From: Microbacterium enclense
GTDB lineage: Bacteria; Actinomycetota; Actinomycetes; Actinomycetales; Microbacteriaceae
Direction of reading: 5' to 3'
Length of the DNA: 64,000 nt
Assembly: GCF_004022425.1 (NCBI RefSeq)
Contig: NZ_RBZY01000004.1
Coordinates: 1-64,000 of the forward strand
Under the pieces are notes generated by a model that saw nothing but the letters and a program-made list of their open reading frames with translations, had not been told where the DNA came from and did no database searches. A program made the translations under genes and the position numbers. Below, one piece after another: positions 1 to 8,466 of the stretch; the stretch's first letter is position 1; every line of letters begins with the position of its first letter.

Positions 1-30
1 GGGTCCCGGATGCCATGGCATCCGGGACCC
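1..30 (-). terminator. Perfect 30-bp palindrome, probable terminator of the YceI gene
   Basis: Positions 1-14 and 17-30 are perfect reverse complements around a central AT, so the stretch can form one uninterrupted hairpin. It lies 17 bp past the stop codon of the minus-strand YceI gene. The stem contains the heptamer GGATGCC and its complement, which recurs throughout the window. A U-tract cannot be judged because the window ends here. Confidence 0.6.
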
Positions 31-47
31 CGCGACGGTTCAGGCGA

Positions 48-608
48 TCAGGCCTGGAGCGCGAACTGCAGGTCGAGCTCGATGGTGACGTCCTTGCCGA
101 CGAGCACGCCGCCGGTCTCGAGGGCGGCGTTCCAGGTGAGGCCGTACTCTTCTCGGTTGATGACCGTCTTGGCGGTCGCGCCGGCCTTGTAGTTGCCCCA
201 CGGATCGGTGCCGAAGCCGCCGAAGTCGATCGCGAAGGTGGCGGGCTTGCTGACGCCGCGGATGGTGAGCTCGCCGTCGACGAGGAAGTCGCCGTTCTCG
301 ACACGGGCGCCGGTGGAGCGGAAGTCCATCGTCGGGTAGGTCTCGATGTCGAAGAACTCCGCCGAGCGCAAGTGCTGGTCGCGGCCCTCGTCCTTGGTGT
401 CGACCGAGGTGACGTCGACGGACGCCTCGACGGTGGCCTCGAGCGGGTTCTCGGGGGCGACGAGCGTCGCGCTCTTCATGCCGAAAGTGCCGCGGACCTT
501 CGAGATCATCATGTGGCGCACGGTGAAGGTCACCTCGCTGTGCGAGGGGTCGAGCACCCAGGTGCCCGCCTTGTAGCCGGGGATCTCGAGCGTGGTCGTG
601 TCGGTCAT
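48..608 (-). CDS. YceI family protein
   Basis: Predicted 186-residue protein of the YceI superfamily, lipocalin-like beta barrels that bind isoprenoid-type or other amphiphilic ligands. The family signature is clear: WVLDPSHSEVTFTVRHMM near residues 17-34, a HLRSAEFFD segment near the middle, and NREEYGLTWN followed by a GKDV strand near the end. No signal peptide is visible, so a cytoplasmic location is inferred, unlike E. coli YceI. The ATG at 608 was chosen because AGGAG lies just upstream; an in-frame extension to 665 has no support. The ligand is unknown. The gene is monocistronic, with a hairpin after the stop. Confidence 0.9.
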   Translation of the reverse strand: MTDTTTLEIPGYKAGTWVLDPSHSEVTFTVRHMMISKVRGTFGMKSATLVAPENPLEATVEASVDVTSVDTKDEGRDQHLRSAEFFDIETYPTMDFRSTGARVENGDFLVDGELTIRGVSKPATFAIDFGGFGTDPWGNYKAGATAKTVINREEYGLTWNAALETGGVLVGKDVTIELDLQFALQA

Positions 609-691
609 GTCACTCCTTGAGGTCTGGGGAGCCGGTTCGGCGTCCTGCCGATGCCCAACTCTCATTCATCCGAATGTATTCCACGATCACC

Positions 692-735
692 GAAAAACAC
701 GAACCCGAGGGTGCCGCAGCTCCCTCGGGTTCGTG
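692..735 (-). terminator. Intrinsic terminator of the FKBP gene
   Basis: A perfect 14-bp stem (698-711 with 722-735) and a 10-nt loop sit 23 bp past the FKBP stop codon. On the minus strand the stem is followed directly by GTTTTTCG, so this is a conventional rho-independent terminator, one of the few in the window with a real U-tract. Confidence 0.85.
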
Positions 736-757
736 AACGGGCGGTGAAGACGCCGAG

Positions 758-1123
758 TCAGCCGACCTTGAGCAGGTCGATGATGAAGATGAGGGTCTTG
801 CCCCCGAGGAAGTGGCCGCCGGCGGGGCCGTAGGCGAGGTGCGGCGGGATCACGAGTTCGCGGCGTCCGCCGACCTTCATGCCCGGGATGCCGTCCTGCC
901 AGCCCTGGATCAGGCCGCGGAGGGGGAACTGGATGCTCTCGCCGCGCCCCCAGGACGAGTCGAACTCCTCGCCCGACTCGTACTCGACACCGGCGTAGTG
1001 CACGGTGACGGTGTCGCCGGGCTTCGCCTCGTCACCATCGCCGACGATGATGTCGCGGATGACGAGGTCGGAGGGGGCGGGACCGGTGGGAGCGTCGAAC
1101 TCCGGCTTGGTGCGATCAGTCAT
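758..1123 (-). CDS. FKBP-type peptidyl-prolyl cis-trans isomerase
   Basis: A 121-residue single-domain FKBP that speeds prolyl bond isomerisation during protein folding. Visible signatures are GDTVTVHYAGV near residues 36-46, EFDSSWGRG near 53-61, IQGWQDGIPGMKVGGRRELVIPP near 72-94 and AYGPAGG just after. There is no signal peptide, so it is cytoplasmic. The ATG at 1123 fits the usual family length; a much longer in-frame extension upstream is antisense to the PrsW gene and was rejected. A second, lipoprotein FKBP is encoded at 42377-43342. A strong terminator follows the gene. Confidence 0.92.
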   Translation of the reverse strand: MTDRTKPEFDAPTGPAPSDLVIRDIIVGDGDEAKPGDTVTVHYAGVEYESGEEFDSSWGRGESIQFPLRGLIQGWQDGIPGMKVGGRRELVIPPHLAYGPAGGHFLGGKTLIFIIDLLKVG

Positions 1124-1171
1124 GAGTCCATCCAAGCACGCGGGACGCCACCGGAAACCCCCTGGACAAAG

Positions 1172-1222
1172 ACTCAGCGCCCGGTGCCGCGGCGATGCCT
1201 GCGTGTCTCCCGGGCGCTGAGT
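1172..1222 (-). terminator. Long inverted repeat behind the PrsW gene
   Basis: Perfect 13-bp arms, ACTCAGCGCCCGG at 1172-1184 and its complement at 1210-1222, are separated by 25 nt. The element sits 50 bp past the PrsW stop. On the minus strand the stem is followed by CTTTGTCC, only weakly U-rich. It may terminate transcription, but the long loop resembles the other intergenic inverted repeats of this window. Confidence 0.55.
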
Positions 1223-1272
1223 TGGCCTACATCGATGGTGCTCCCGGTCCGCGTCGCTGTCAAGACCCCCGG

Positions 1273-2439
1273 TCAGGGAGCCAGCAGGGCCGCACGCGCC
1301 GCCGTCGTCTGCTGCAGCAACGCGCGTTCCTGCGCGGCCGCGGTGGCGTCGCGTCCGGACAGCGCACGCTGTCGCGCGGCGGCGAGCGCCGTGGCATCCC
1401 GGATGAACGTCTTCATGACCGCGGAACGATCGCCCGGCAGGGAGCGCGCCCACGCCACCGACGACCGGCGTCCCGCGCCCGTGGCGAGCATGTCGACCTC
1501 GGACGCCGTGAACCAGCCCGCCGCGGCGTACTCGCCCAGCCGTGCCCGGGTGAGTCGCGCCTCCTCCCGCCGGAGAGCCAGGATGCCGAGGATGAACAGT
1601 ACGAACAGGGGCACCTGCAGCGTCGCGTACAGCTCGAAGAAGTTGAAGAAGGTGGCCGAGCCGTTCCACAGCGCGTGGAGCACGATGGCCCCGACGAGCC
1701 CGGGGAGCGCGTACCGGAACGCCGCGCCCGTTCGCAGCGAACGCCGGGCGGCGAGACCGAAAGCGAACCCCGTGAGGCTGGTGAACATCACGTGGGCGAA
1801 GGGCGAGAGCACGGCACGCAGGAAGAAGACGCCGCTGACCTGGACCGCCCCGCCCTCGATGAAGCTGATCGCGAAGTACTGCACGTTCTCGGTGAACGCG
1901 AAGCCCGCGCCGATGAGAGCGCCGTACACGATGCCGTCGACCGGCCCGTCGAACCACCGACGCGCACCGACGTAGAGCAGCAGCAGGCCGATGCCCTTAG
2001 CTATCTCCTCGACGATCGGCGCCTGCACGACCGAGCTGAACGCATCACCCGGACCGCCGACGAGGAACGACAGGAGCGCGTCGACACCGAGCGCGATCGC
2101 GACGGAGGCGATGGCCCCCCACGCGACGGCGAACACCAGCAGTCGGCGGGGCTCGGGCTCCCAGCGATCGATCAGACGTACCGCGAACCACACGATCACG
2201 AACGGCACCGCCGCGAGGATCACCCCGACGATGGATGCCGCAGGCCCGAGGAACCTCAGGAAGTACAGCACGAGGAGCGCGAGGACGGGCACGAGCAGCG
2301 CCGCGACGACCCAGAGGAGCGCTCCCCTCCCCCGCGACCGCGCGGGGACGGCGACCGCGGGGGCGGCGGACGGCGGGGCGTCGGAGATGCGCGCGGGCTG
2401 GCCCGGCCCGGGCTGCCACAGCGGCGAGGGGTAGGTCAT
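1273..2439 (-). CDS. PrsW-family intramembrane metalloprotease
   Basis: A 388-residue polytopic membrane protein. After a Pro/Ala-rich cytoplasmic N-terminus of about 40 residues come roughly eight hydrophobic segments. Family signatures are the glutamate pair in PIVEEIAKG near residues 142-150 and the DGIVYGALIGAGFAFTENVQ stretch soon after, with a later HVMF segment. PrsW of Bacillus cleaves the anti-sigma factor RsiW by regulated intramembrane proteolysis; the substrate here is unknown. The ATG at 2439 is preferred over a GTG at 2445 because TAGGCT lies exactly 6 nt upstream, suggesting a leaderless mRNA. It is divergent from the FAH gene. Confidence 0.85.
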   Translation of the reverse strand: MTYPSPLWQPGPGQPARISDAPPSAAPAVAVPARSRGRGALLWVVAALLVPVLALLVLYFLRFLGPAASIVGVILAAVPFVIVWFAVRLIDRWEPEPRRLLVFAVAWGAIASVAIALGVDALLSFLVGGPGDAFSSVVQAPIVEEIAKGIGLLLLYVGARRWFDGPVDGIVYGALIGAGFAFTENVQYFAISFIEGGAVQVSGVFFLRAVLSPFAHVMFTSLTGFAFGLAARRSLRTGAAFRYALPGLVGAIVLHALWNGSATFFNFFELYATLQVPLFVLFILGILALRREEARLTRARLGEYAAAGWFTASEVDMLATGAGRRSSVAWARSLPGDRSAVMKTFIRDATALAAARQRALSGRDATAAAQERALLQQTTAARAALLAP

Positions 2440-2445
2440 GCGCAC

Positions 2446-2451
2446 AGCCTA
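2446..2451 (-). promoter_or_regulatory. -10 element TAGGCT, leaderless start of the PrsW gene
   Basis: On the minus strand TAGGCT is followed by 6 nt and then the ATG at 2439. This spacing recurs across the window and indicates that transcription starts at the start codon. Confidence 0.65.
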
Positions 2452-2520
2452 GGGGCGCTGCTGCGCACTATCGGGAGGGTTGCCACGCTCCCGGACCGCT
2501 CTCCGCCGCGACCGGCCCGG

Positions 2521-2526
2521 TAGCGT
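2521..2526 (+). promoter_or_regulatory. -10 element TAGCGT, leaderless start of the FAH gene
   Basis: TAGCGT, 6 nt, then ATG at 2533. No Shine-Dalgarno sequence fits between, so a leaderless transcript is inferred. Confidence 0.65.
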
Positions 2527-2532
2527 AGAAGC

Positions 2533-3399
2533 ATGCGCTTCGCCCACGTCCGTTCCCCGAAGGCGGCGGATGCCCCTCGCCTCGTCAGCGTCCACGGCGA
2601 GGAGTTCGCCTTCGTCGACGAGTTCTTCCCGGACGCGCCGGCGACTCTCGAGCACCTCATCGCGGGAGGCGACGAGCTGCTCGACCGGGTGCGCGAGGCC
2701 GCCGGCACCGCCCAGCGGCATCCGCTCGACGGGGTCCGATTCGCATCGGCCGTGCTCGCTCCCCCGACGATCCTCGCCGTCGGCCTCAACTACGCGGCGC
2801 ACTCCGGCGAGCTGGGTCTGAAGACGGATGCCGGTCCCACGGTGTTCGTGCTGTGGCCGAACTCCCTGACGGCGCACCGCGAGACCACGTCGTGGCCGCG
2901 CGCGCTCAGCGAAGCGGTCGACTACGAGGCCGAGCTCGGCGTCATCATCGGCCGCCCCGGGCGTGACATCGCCGAAGCGGACGCGCTGGACCACGTGTGG
3001 GGATACACGGTCGTCAACGACATCACCGCACGCAACATCCAGTTCTCGGAAGCGCAGTGGTCGCGCTGCAAGTCCTTCGACGGCTTCACCCCGACGGGGC
3101 CCTTCGTCGTGACGGCCGACGAGATCCCCGACCCGCAGGACCTCCACATCTGGACGGTCGTCGACGGCCACACCGTGCAGGATGCCACGACCGGACAGAT
3201 GGTGCGGTCGGTGGCGACGCTCGTGCACAAACTGTCGGAGTCGGCGACCCTGCTGCCCGGCACCCTGATCTCGACTGGCAGCCCCGGGGGCGCCGGCTAC
3301 TCGCGCGACCCGCAGATCTTCCTTCGCGACCGCTCGACGGTCACGGTCGGCATCGACGGCATCGGCGAACTGACGACGCACTGCCGCATTCTCGACTGA
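2533..3399 (+). CDS. Fumarylacetoacetate hydrolase family protein
   Basis: A 288-residue enzyme of the FAH superfamily, which cleaves or hydrolyses beta-diketo, acylpyruvate or 2-hydroxy-dienoate substrates. The core signature AVGLNYAAHSGELG lies near residues 83-96. The acidic metal site is seen in DYEAELGVIIGRPG near 131-144, followed by GYTVVNDITARN and KSFDGFTPTGPF. The size matches bacterial members such as YcgM/HpcE-like hydrolases. The exact substrate cannot be told from sequence and no aromatic-degradation genes adjoin it. It ends 9 bp from the convergent aspartase gene. Confidence 0.88.
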   Translation: MRFAHVRSPKAADAPRLVSVHGEEFAFVDEFFPDAPATLEHLIAGGDELLDRVREAAGTAQRHPLDGVRFASAVLAPPTILAVGLNYAAHSGELGLKTDAGPTVFVLWPNSLTAHRETTSWPRALSEAVDYEAELGVIIGRPGRDIAEADALDHVWGYTVVNDITARNIQFSEAQWSRCKSFDGFTPTGPFVVTADEIPDPQDLHIWTVVDGHTVQDATTGQMVRSVATLVHKLSESATLLPGTLISTGSPGGAGYSRDPQIFLRDRSTVTVGIDGIGELTTHCRILD

Positions 3400-3408
3400 G
3401 CGCCGAGC

Positions 3409-4872
3409 TCAGTCCTCCACGACGCTGTCTGCGGCGCGGATCACCGGGATCGCCTCGGTGATCGCCTGCAGGCCCGACAGGCGTGCGGGAGAGATCTGCT
3501 TCGTGACCTCCTCGCGGGTCATGAGCCCCGCCTCGACCACGAGGTCGGCGACGTTGCGGTGTGTCAGGAGCGCCGTCTTGGCCAGCGCGGCGGCAGCGGC
3601 GTAGCCGATGAACGGCGTGAGGGCCGTGACGACGCCGACCGACGAGCCGACCATCGCGCCGAGACGCTCACGGTTGGCCGTGATGCCGTCGACGCAGTTC
3701 ACGCGCAGCGTCCACATCGCCTGTCGCATCCACGTGATCGATTGGAAGATCGAGTGCGCGATCACGGGCTCGAACGCGTTGAGCTGGAGCTGGCCACCCT
3801 CGACGGCCATGGTGACGGTCATGTCGGCCCCGACGACCGAGAACGCGACCTGGTTCACCACCTCGGGGATCACGGGATTCACCTTGCCGGGCATGATGCT
3901 CGAGCCCGCCTGGCGGGCCGGCAGGTTGATCTCCCCGAGACCGGCCTGCGGCCCGCTGGAGAGCAGACGCAGATCGTTGCAGATCTTCGACAGCTTGATC
4001 GCGTTGCGCTTGAGGGATGCCGAGAACGACATGAACGCGCCGGTGTCGCTCGTCGACTCCACGAGGTCGGTGGCGGTCTCGAGGTCCAGGCCCGTGATCT
4101 CCCGCAGGTGGCGCAGCACCGCGGGCCCGTACTCGGGATGTGCGGTGATCCCGGTGCCGATCGCGGTCGCGCCCATGTTGATCTCGAACAGCAGGTATGC
4201 GTTCTCCGTGAGGCGGTTGTAGTCCTCGCCGAGAGTCGTGGCGAAGCCGTGGAACTCCTGACCGAGCGTCATTGGCACGGCATCCTGGAGCTGGGTGCGC
4301 CCGACCTTCAGCACGTCGTGGAACTCTCGCGACTTGGCGAGGAACGACTGACGGAGCAGGCCCAGTTCCTCCAGAAGGCTGCGCAGCGTCAACGACAGGC
4401 CGATCTTGATCGCGGTCGGGTAGACGTCGTTGGTCGACTGGCTGCGGTTGGTGTCGTCGATCGGCGAGAGGAAGGCGTAGTCGCCCTTCTCGCGCCCCGC
4501 CATCTCGAGAGCGATGTTGGTGATGACCTCGTTGGCGTTCATGTTGGTCGAGGTGCCCGCGCCGCCCTGGATGACACCGACGACGAACTCGTCGTGGAAC
4601 TCACCGTCGATCACGCGCTGCGCGGCTCGGTCGATCAGGTCGGCGGTGGCGGGTTCGAGCACCCCGATCTGCCGATTCGCGCGAGCCGAGGCCTGCTTGA
4701 CCATCGCGAGGGCCACGACGAGATCGGGGTAGACCGAGATCGGTCGCTTCGCGATGGGGAAGTTCTCCAGCGCCCGCGCCGTGTGGATGCCCCAGTAGGC
4801 ATCGGCGGGGATCTCGAGAGAGCCGAGCGAATCGGTCTCGATACGGGTGCGCGTCATTGCGTCCAAAGCCAT
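3409..4872 (-). CDS. aspA: Aspartate ammonia-lyase (aspartase)
   Basis: A 487-residue member of the class II fumarase/aspartase superfamily that interconverts L-aspartate with fumarate and ammonia in the cytoplasm. Evidence is AYWGIHTARALENFPI near the N-terminus (aspartase-type rather than fumarase-type), GGAGTSTNMNANEV near residue 110, the LKVGRTQLQDAVP segment and the superfamily loop GSSIMPGKVNPV near residue 320. The ATG at 4872 is preferred because GAGGA sits 7 nt upstream; a GTG at 4896 would add eight residues. The C-terminal tail is ordinary. No linked transporter is present here, although an amino-acid permease and an asparaginase lie at 52.6-55.1 kb. Confidence 0.93.
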   Translation of the reverse strand: MALDAMTRTRIETDSLGSLEIPADAYWGIHTARALENFPIAKRPISVYPDLVVALAMVKQASARANRQIGVLEPATADLIDRAAQRVIDGEFHDEFVVGVIQGGAGTSTNMNANEVITNIALEMAGREKGDYAFLSPIDDTNRSQSTNDVYPTAIKIGLSLTLRSLLEELGLLRQSFLAKSREFHDVLKVGRTQLQDAVPMTLGQEFHGFATTLGEDYNRLTENAYLLFEINMGATAIGTGITAHPEYGPAVLRHLREITGLDLETATDLVESTSDTGAFMSFSASLKRNAIKLSKICNDLRLLSSGPQAGLGEINLPARQAGSSIMPGKVNPVIPEVVNQVAFSVVGADMTVTMAVEGGQLQLNAFEPVIAHSIFQSITWMRQAMWTLRVNCVDGITANRERLGAMVGSSVGVVTALTPFIGYAAAAALAKTALLTHRNVADLVVEAGLMTREEVTKQISPARLSGLQAITEAIPVIRAADSVVED

Positions 4873-4995
4873 GGGGGTGTCCTCGTGGGTCGTCACGGCG
4901 GTCAGGGATCCCCCGAGCCTAACGAGCGCGTCCCGGGGCGTCGCTGGACGCGGCGGCCTGTCGTGAGGTCGGCGCGCTCCCGCTCGTATAGCGGG

Positions 4996-5895
4996 TCAGC
5001 GCTTGCGCGAGAACGTCTCCAGACGTTGCTCCGGCGAGAGCTCCGCCATCCGAGCGACCCACGCGGGCGTGAAATGCTCGGCCGGCTCGGCATCCACGAT
5101 CGGAACGACGGCGTGGGTGATGGTGTCGTCCCAGACGTGGACGAGGTGGAAGGACTGACCGGCATCCATCCCGTTGACTTCGTCCGCGGGGCGCGCCAGG
5201 TCCATCGTGTAGCACGACGCCGCCGAGACGCTCACGGGCACCCCCGCGAACGTGCCGGACGTGGAGTAGTGGAGGTGCCCGGCGAGGATCGCGCGCACGT
5301 CGGTGCCGGCGATCGCTGCCGCCAGGCCCGGCTGGTCGCGGAGCTCGAGGATGTCGAAGAACGGGATGTGTGTGGGAAGAGGCGGGTGGTGGAGCGCCAG
5401 GATGGTGCCGAGCGGGGCCGGCTCGGCGAGCTCGGTTCGCAGCCACTCCAACTGTGCGGTGTCGAGATCGCCGTGGTGCCACCCCGGCACCGTGCTGTCC
5501 AGCGCGATGAGGCGGAGACCCGCGAGGTCCCAGACCCCGGTGACGGGTTCTTCGGTCGCCTCCGCATCGAGCAGCCCTGCGCGCAACGCCGGACGCTCGT
5601 CGTGGTTGCCCGCGACCCACACCACCGGTGCACCGAGGCGCTCGGCCCACGGTTCCACCGCCTCGCGGAGTGCGCGGTAGGCGTCGGGCTCGCCGAGGTC
5701 GGCGAGGTCGCCGGTGAACACCACGGCATCCGGTCGCACCCCCGTCGCCTCGGCGGCGGCGAGTGTGCGGCGAAGGTGCGCGGCCGTGTCGTACCGCCCA
5801 CCGAGCAGGCGGTCGCCGGCGAGGAGATGCGTGTCACTGAGATGGAGGATCACGCGCCGCGCGGGCGCATGCTGACCGAACTGCACCGATGCCAT
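4996..5895 (-). CDS. CpdA-like metallophosphoesterase
   Basis: A 299-residue calcineurin-like phosphoesterase resembling CpdA, the 3',5'-cyclic-AMP phosphodiesterase. All dinuclear metal motifs are present: SDTHL at residues 20-24, VVFTGDLAD near 59-67, GNHDE near 97-101, ALHHPPLPTH near the middle and GHLHYS near 216. No signal peptide is visible. Cyclic-nucleotide hydrolysis is the family-based guess; other phosphodiester substrates are possible. The ATG at 5895 follows TAGGGT by exactly 6 nt. It is divergent from oligopeptidase B, with the two -10 elements about 70 bp apart. Confidence 0.85.
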   Translation of the reverse strand: MASVQFGQHAPARRVILHLSDTHLLAGDRLLGGRYDTAAHLRRTLAAAEATGVRPDAVVFTGDLADLGEPDAYRALREAVEPWAERLGAPVVWVAGNHDERPALRAGLLDAEATEEPVTGVWDLAGLRLIALDSTVPGWHHGDLDTAQLEWLRTELAEPAPLGTILALHHPPLPTHIPFFDILELRDQPGLAAAIAGTDVRAILAGHLHYSTSGTFAGVPVSVSAASCYTMDLARPADEVNGMDAGQSFHLVHVWDDTITHAVVPIVDAEPAEHFTPAWVARMAELSPEQRLETFSRKR

Positions 5896-5901
5896 GCCCC
5901 C

Positions 5902-5907
5902 ACCCTA
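5902..5907 (-). promoter_or_regulatory. -10 element TAGGGT, leaderless start of the CpdA-like gene
   Basis: On the minus strand TAGGGT, 6 nt, then ATG at 5895: the window-wide leaderless spacing. Confidence 0.65.
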
Positions 5908-5976
5908 GGAGGCACCGCCGACACCCGGTCGAGTTCGGTGGTGGCGAACACCGCACGGCGCGTCGGCGCCCCGGGC

Positions 5977-5982
5977 TAGCGT
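5977..5982 (+). promoter_or_regulatory. -10 element TAGCGT, leaderless start of oligopeptidase B
   Basis: TAGCGT, the 6 nt GGACGG, then GTG at 5989. This supports the GTG start despite the lack of a ribosome binding site. Confidence 0.65.
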
Positions 5983-5988
5983 GGACGG

Positions 5989-8103
5989 GTGACCGACACC
6001 GACGCCCGCCCCCTCCCCCCTGTCGCCGCCCGACGCGTGACGACTCGCACCCATCACGGCGACACGTTCGACGACCCGTACGAGTGGCTCCGCGCCAAGG
6101 ACGACGCCGATGTCGTGGCCCACCTCGAGGCCGAGAACGCCTATACCGACGCGCGGACCGCGCACCTGGCCTCCCTCCGTGACGAGATCTTCGGCGAGAT
6201 CAAGGGTCGGACGCTCGAGACCGACCTCTCGGTCCCCGTCCGCCGCGGCGACTGGTGGTACTACGGGCGGACCGTGGCCGGGGCCCAGTACGGCATCCAG
6301 TGCCGGGCGCCGCTGGCCTCCCCCGACGACTGGACGCCGCCGCGGCTCTCTCCCGACGTCCCGGTCCCGGGTGAGCAGGTGCTGTTCGACGGCAACATCG
6401 AGGCCGAGGGCACCGAATTCTTCTCGCTCGGCAGCTTCGAGGTCTCGAACGACGGCACCCGCATGCTCTACGGCATCGACGTCGCGGGCGACGAGCGGTA
6501 CACCGTGCGCGTGCGCGACCTCGTGACCGGCGAGACGCTCGCCGACGAGATCCCCGGCACCTTCTCGGGCGCGACGTTCTCGCCCGACGGACGCTTCATC
6601 GTCTACACCACCGTCGACGACGCGTGGCGCCCCGACACCGTGTGGCTGCACGAGATCGGCACGGGCGTGGATGCCGACGTGCAACTGTTCCACGAACCCG
6701 ACGAGCGGTACTGGGTCGGCGCCGACTTCACCCGCAGCGACCGGTTCCTCGTCATCGGAGTCGGGTCCTCGATCACGTCGGAGGAGCGCCTCATCGACGC
6801 CGACGACCTCCGCGGCGAAGCCCGCGTGGTCTGGCCGCGGCGCGAGGGCGTGGAGTACTCGAGCGAGCACGCCGTCGTCGACGGCCAGGACGTGCTGTAC
6901 ATCCTGCACAACGACGGCGCGCTCGACTTCGAGCTCGTCCGGGTACCGGCATCCGATCCGCAGGGCGCCCGCGAGACCGTGATCCCCCACCGTCCGGGCG
7001 AACGCCTCCTCGGCGTCGACACGTTCCGCGACTGGGGCGTCGTCGCGTACCGCCGCGACGGTCTCGCACGCCTGGGCCTGCTGTCGTACGCCGAGGCGGC
7101 GGTGAGCGAGATCGCGTTCGACGAGCCGCTCTACAGCGTCGGTACCGGCGGCAACCCCGAGTGGGCGCCGCCCGTGCTGCGCGTGGGCTACGGCTCGTTC
7201 GTCACGCCGGGCACCGTCTACGACTACGTCATCGAGACCGGTGAGCTGCTGCTCCGCAAGCGGCAGCCGGTGCTCGGCGGCTTCGATCCCGCCGACTACG
7301 GTCAGGCGCGCGCGTGGGCCACGGCCGAAGACGGCACCCGAGTGCCGGTGTCGCTGGTGTGGAAGCGCTCGTTCGGTGAGCCCGGCGCTTCGCCGCGTCC
7401 GGTGCACCTGTACGGCTACGGCTCGTACGAGCACTCGATCGAGCCCGGGTTCTCGATTCCGCGGCTGTCCCTGCTCGACCGCGGAGTGATCTTCGCCGTG
7501 GCCCACGTGCGGGGCGGCGGCGAGATGGGCCGCCAGTGGTACGAGGACGGCAAGCTGCAGTCCAAGCGCAACACGTTCAGCGACTTCGTCGCGGTGGCGC
7601 GGCACCTCGTGGCATCCGGATACACCTCCCCCGATCGTCTCGTCGCCGAGGGCGGCAGCGCGGGCGGTCTGCTGATGGGCGCGGTCACGAACCTCGCCCC
7701 CGAGCTGTTCGCCGGCATCCTCGCCGACGTCCCGTTCGTGGACGCCCTGACCACGATCCTCGACCCCTCGCTGCCGCTCACCGTCATCGAGTGGGACGAG
7801 TGGGGCGACCCGCTGCACGACGCCGACGTCTACGCCTACATGAAGTCGTACACGCCGTACGAGAACGTTCGCGAGGGCGTGACGTACCCGCGCATCCTCG
7901 CCGTCACCTCGCTCAACGACACGCGCGTGCTGTACGTCGAGCCGGCCAAGTGGGTGCAGCGCCTGCGCGAGGTGGGTGCCGACGCGCTGCTGAAGTGCGA
8001 GATGGTGGCCGGCCACGGCGGCGTCAGCGGCCGTTACAACGCGTGGCGGGAACGGGCGTTCGAGCTGGCGTGGCTGTTGGACGTGCTGGGGCTGGCGAAG
8101 TAG
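5989..8103 (+). CDS. ptrB: Oligopeptidase B (prolyl oligopeptidase family S9A)
   Basis: A 704-residue cytoplasmic serine peptidase that cleaves short peptides after basic residues. An N-terminal beta-propeller domain (roughly residues 70-400) is followed by the alpha/beta-hydrolase domain. The nucleophile Ser is in AEGGSAGGLLMG near residue 558, the Asp is in SLNDTRVLY near 640, and the His is in VAGHGGVSGR near 675. The HVRGGGEMGRQWYEDGK segment is typical of oligopeptidase B. The start is a GTG, supported by TAGCGT 6 nt upstream. The gene is monocistronic; the 48-bp palindrome array begins 22 bp past its stop. Confidence 0.93.
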   Translation: MTDTDARPLPPVAARRVTTRTHHGDTFDDPYEWLRAKDDADVVAHLEAENAYTDARTAHLASLRDEIFGEIKGRTLETDLSVPVRRGDWWYYGRTVAGAQYGIQCRAPLASPDDWTPPRLSPDVPVPGEQVLFDGNIEAEGTEFFSLGSFEVSNDGTRMLYGIDVAGDERYTVRVRDLVTGETLADEIPGTFSGATFSPDGRFIVYTTVDDAWRPDTVWLHEIGTGVDADVQLFHEPDERYWVGADFTRSDRFLVIGVGSSITSEERLIDADDLRGEARVVWPRREGVEYSSEHAVVDGQDVLYILHNDGALDFELVRVPASDPQGARETVIPHRPGERLLGVDTFRDWGVVAYRRDGLARLGLLSYAEAAVSEIAFDEPLYSVGTGGNPEWAPPVLRVGYGSFVTPGTVYDYVIETGELLLRKRQPVLGGFDPADYGQARAWATAEDGTRVPVSLVWKRSFGEPGASPRPVHLYGYGSYEHSIEPGFSIPRLSLLDRGVIFAVAHVRGGGEMGRQWYEDGKLQSKRNTFSDFVAVARHLVASGYTSPDRLVAEGGSAGGLLMGAVTNLAPELFAGILADVPFVDALTTILDPSLPLTVIEWDEWGDPLHDADVYAYMKSYTPYENVREGVTYPRILAVTSLNDTRVLYVEPAKWVQRLREVGADALLKCEMVAGHGGVSGRYNAWRERAFELAWLLDVLGLAK

Positions 8104-8124
8104 GCGCGGGCGCCCGGGGCGCGC

Positions 8125-8172
8125 GTCCCAGTTCCTGCAGAAGCAGGCCGCCCCAGTCGCGCAAAGCGGGAC
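8125..8172 (+). repeat. Palindromic repeat copy A (48 bp), degenerate
   Basis: First of five same-oriented 48-bp units built as a 16-nt left arm, 16-nt core and 16-nt right arm. Left arm GTCCCAGTTCCTGCAG, core aagcaggccgccccag, right arm TCGCGCAAAGCGGGAC. It is the most diverged copy. Its core matches that of copy C at 13 of 16 positions. Confidence 0.8.
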
Positions 8173-8218
8173 ATGCCGTGCGGAGCCGCCGCACCGCGAC
8201 AGGGACCCGATGCCCCAT

Positions 8219-8266
8219 GTCCCACTTCGTGCAAGAAGAGGTCGTCTCCGTCGCACAATGTGGGAC
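8219..8266 (+). repeat. Palindromic repeat copy B (48 bp)
   Basis: Left arm GTCCCACTTCGTGCAA, core gaagaggtcgtctccg, right arm TCGCACAATGTGGGAC. It starts 94 bp after copy A. The arms can pair into a long hairpin with a few mismatches. Confidence 0.85.
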
Positions 8267-8310
8267 ACGGCATCGCTGCGTGGGCTCATCGGTCGCGGCC
8301 CCGCATCCAT

Positions 8311-8358
8311 GTCCCACTTCGTGCAGAAGCAGGCCGTCCGCGTCGCACGAAGTGGGAC
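8311..8358 (+). repeat. Palindromic repeat copy C (48 bp)
   Basis: Left arm GTCCCACTTCGTGCAG, core aagcaggccgtccgcg, right arm TCGCACGAAGTGGGAC. It starts 92 bp after copy B and is the last copy before the DUF559-like gene. Confidence 0.85.
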
Positions 8359-8454
8359 GCGGCCCCGCAAGCGACTACTCCTCCCCCGCGCCGCGATCGG
8401 CTACATCATCCACGAATGGCGTCCCCGTCACTCCGGTGACCCGTGGCGCGCCGC

Positions 8455-8460
8455 CATGCT
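8455..8460 (+). promoter_or_regulatory. Possible -10 element CATGCT before the DUF559-like gene
   Basis: CATGCT, 6 nt, then ATG at 8467. It keeps the A at position 2 and the T at position 6 of the TANNNT pattern, with the usual spacing, but it is weaker than the other examples. Confidence 0.4.
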
Positions 8461-8466
8461 CGGGTG

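Larger units (their letters stand above)
8104..8466. other. 363-bp intergenic gap holding three 48-bp palindromes
   Basis: This gap between oligopeptidase B and the DUF559-like gene holds palindromes A, B and C at a 92-94-bp period. Short open frames across it only translate the repeats and do not look coding. From 8359 to 8454 nothing further is recognised, apart from a cggccccgca string that repeats the end of the B-C spacer and suggests a decayed further unit. Confidence 0.7.
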
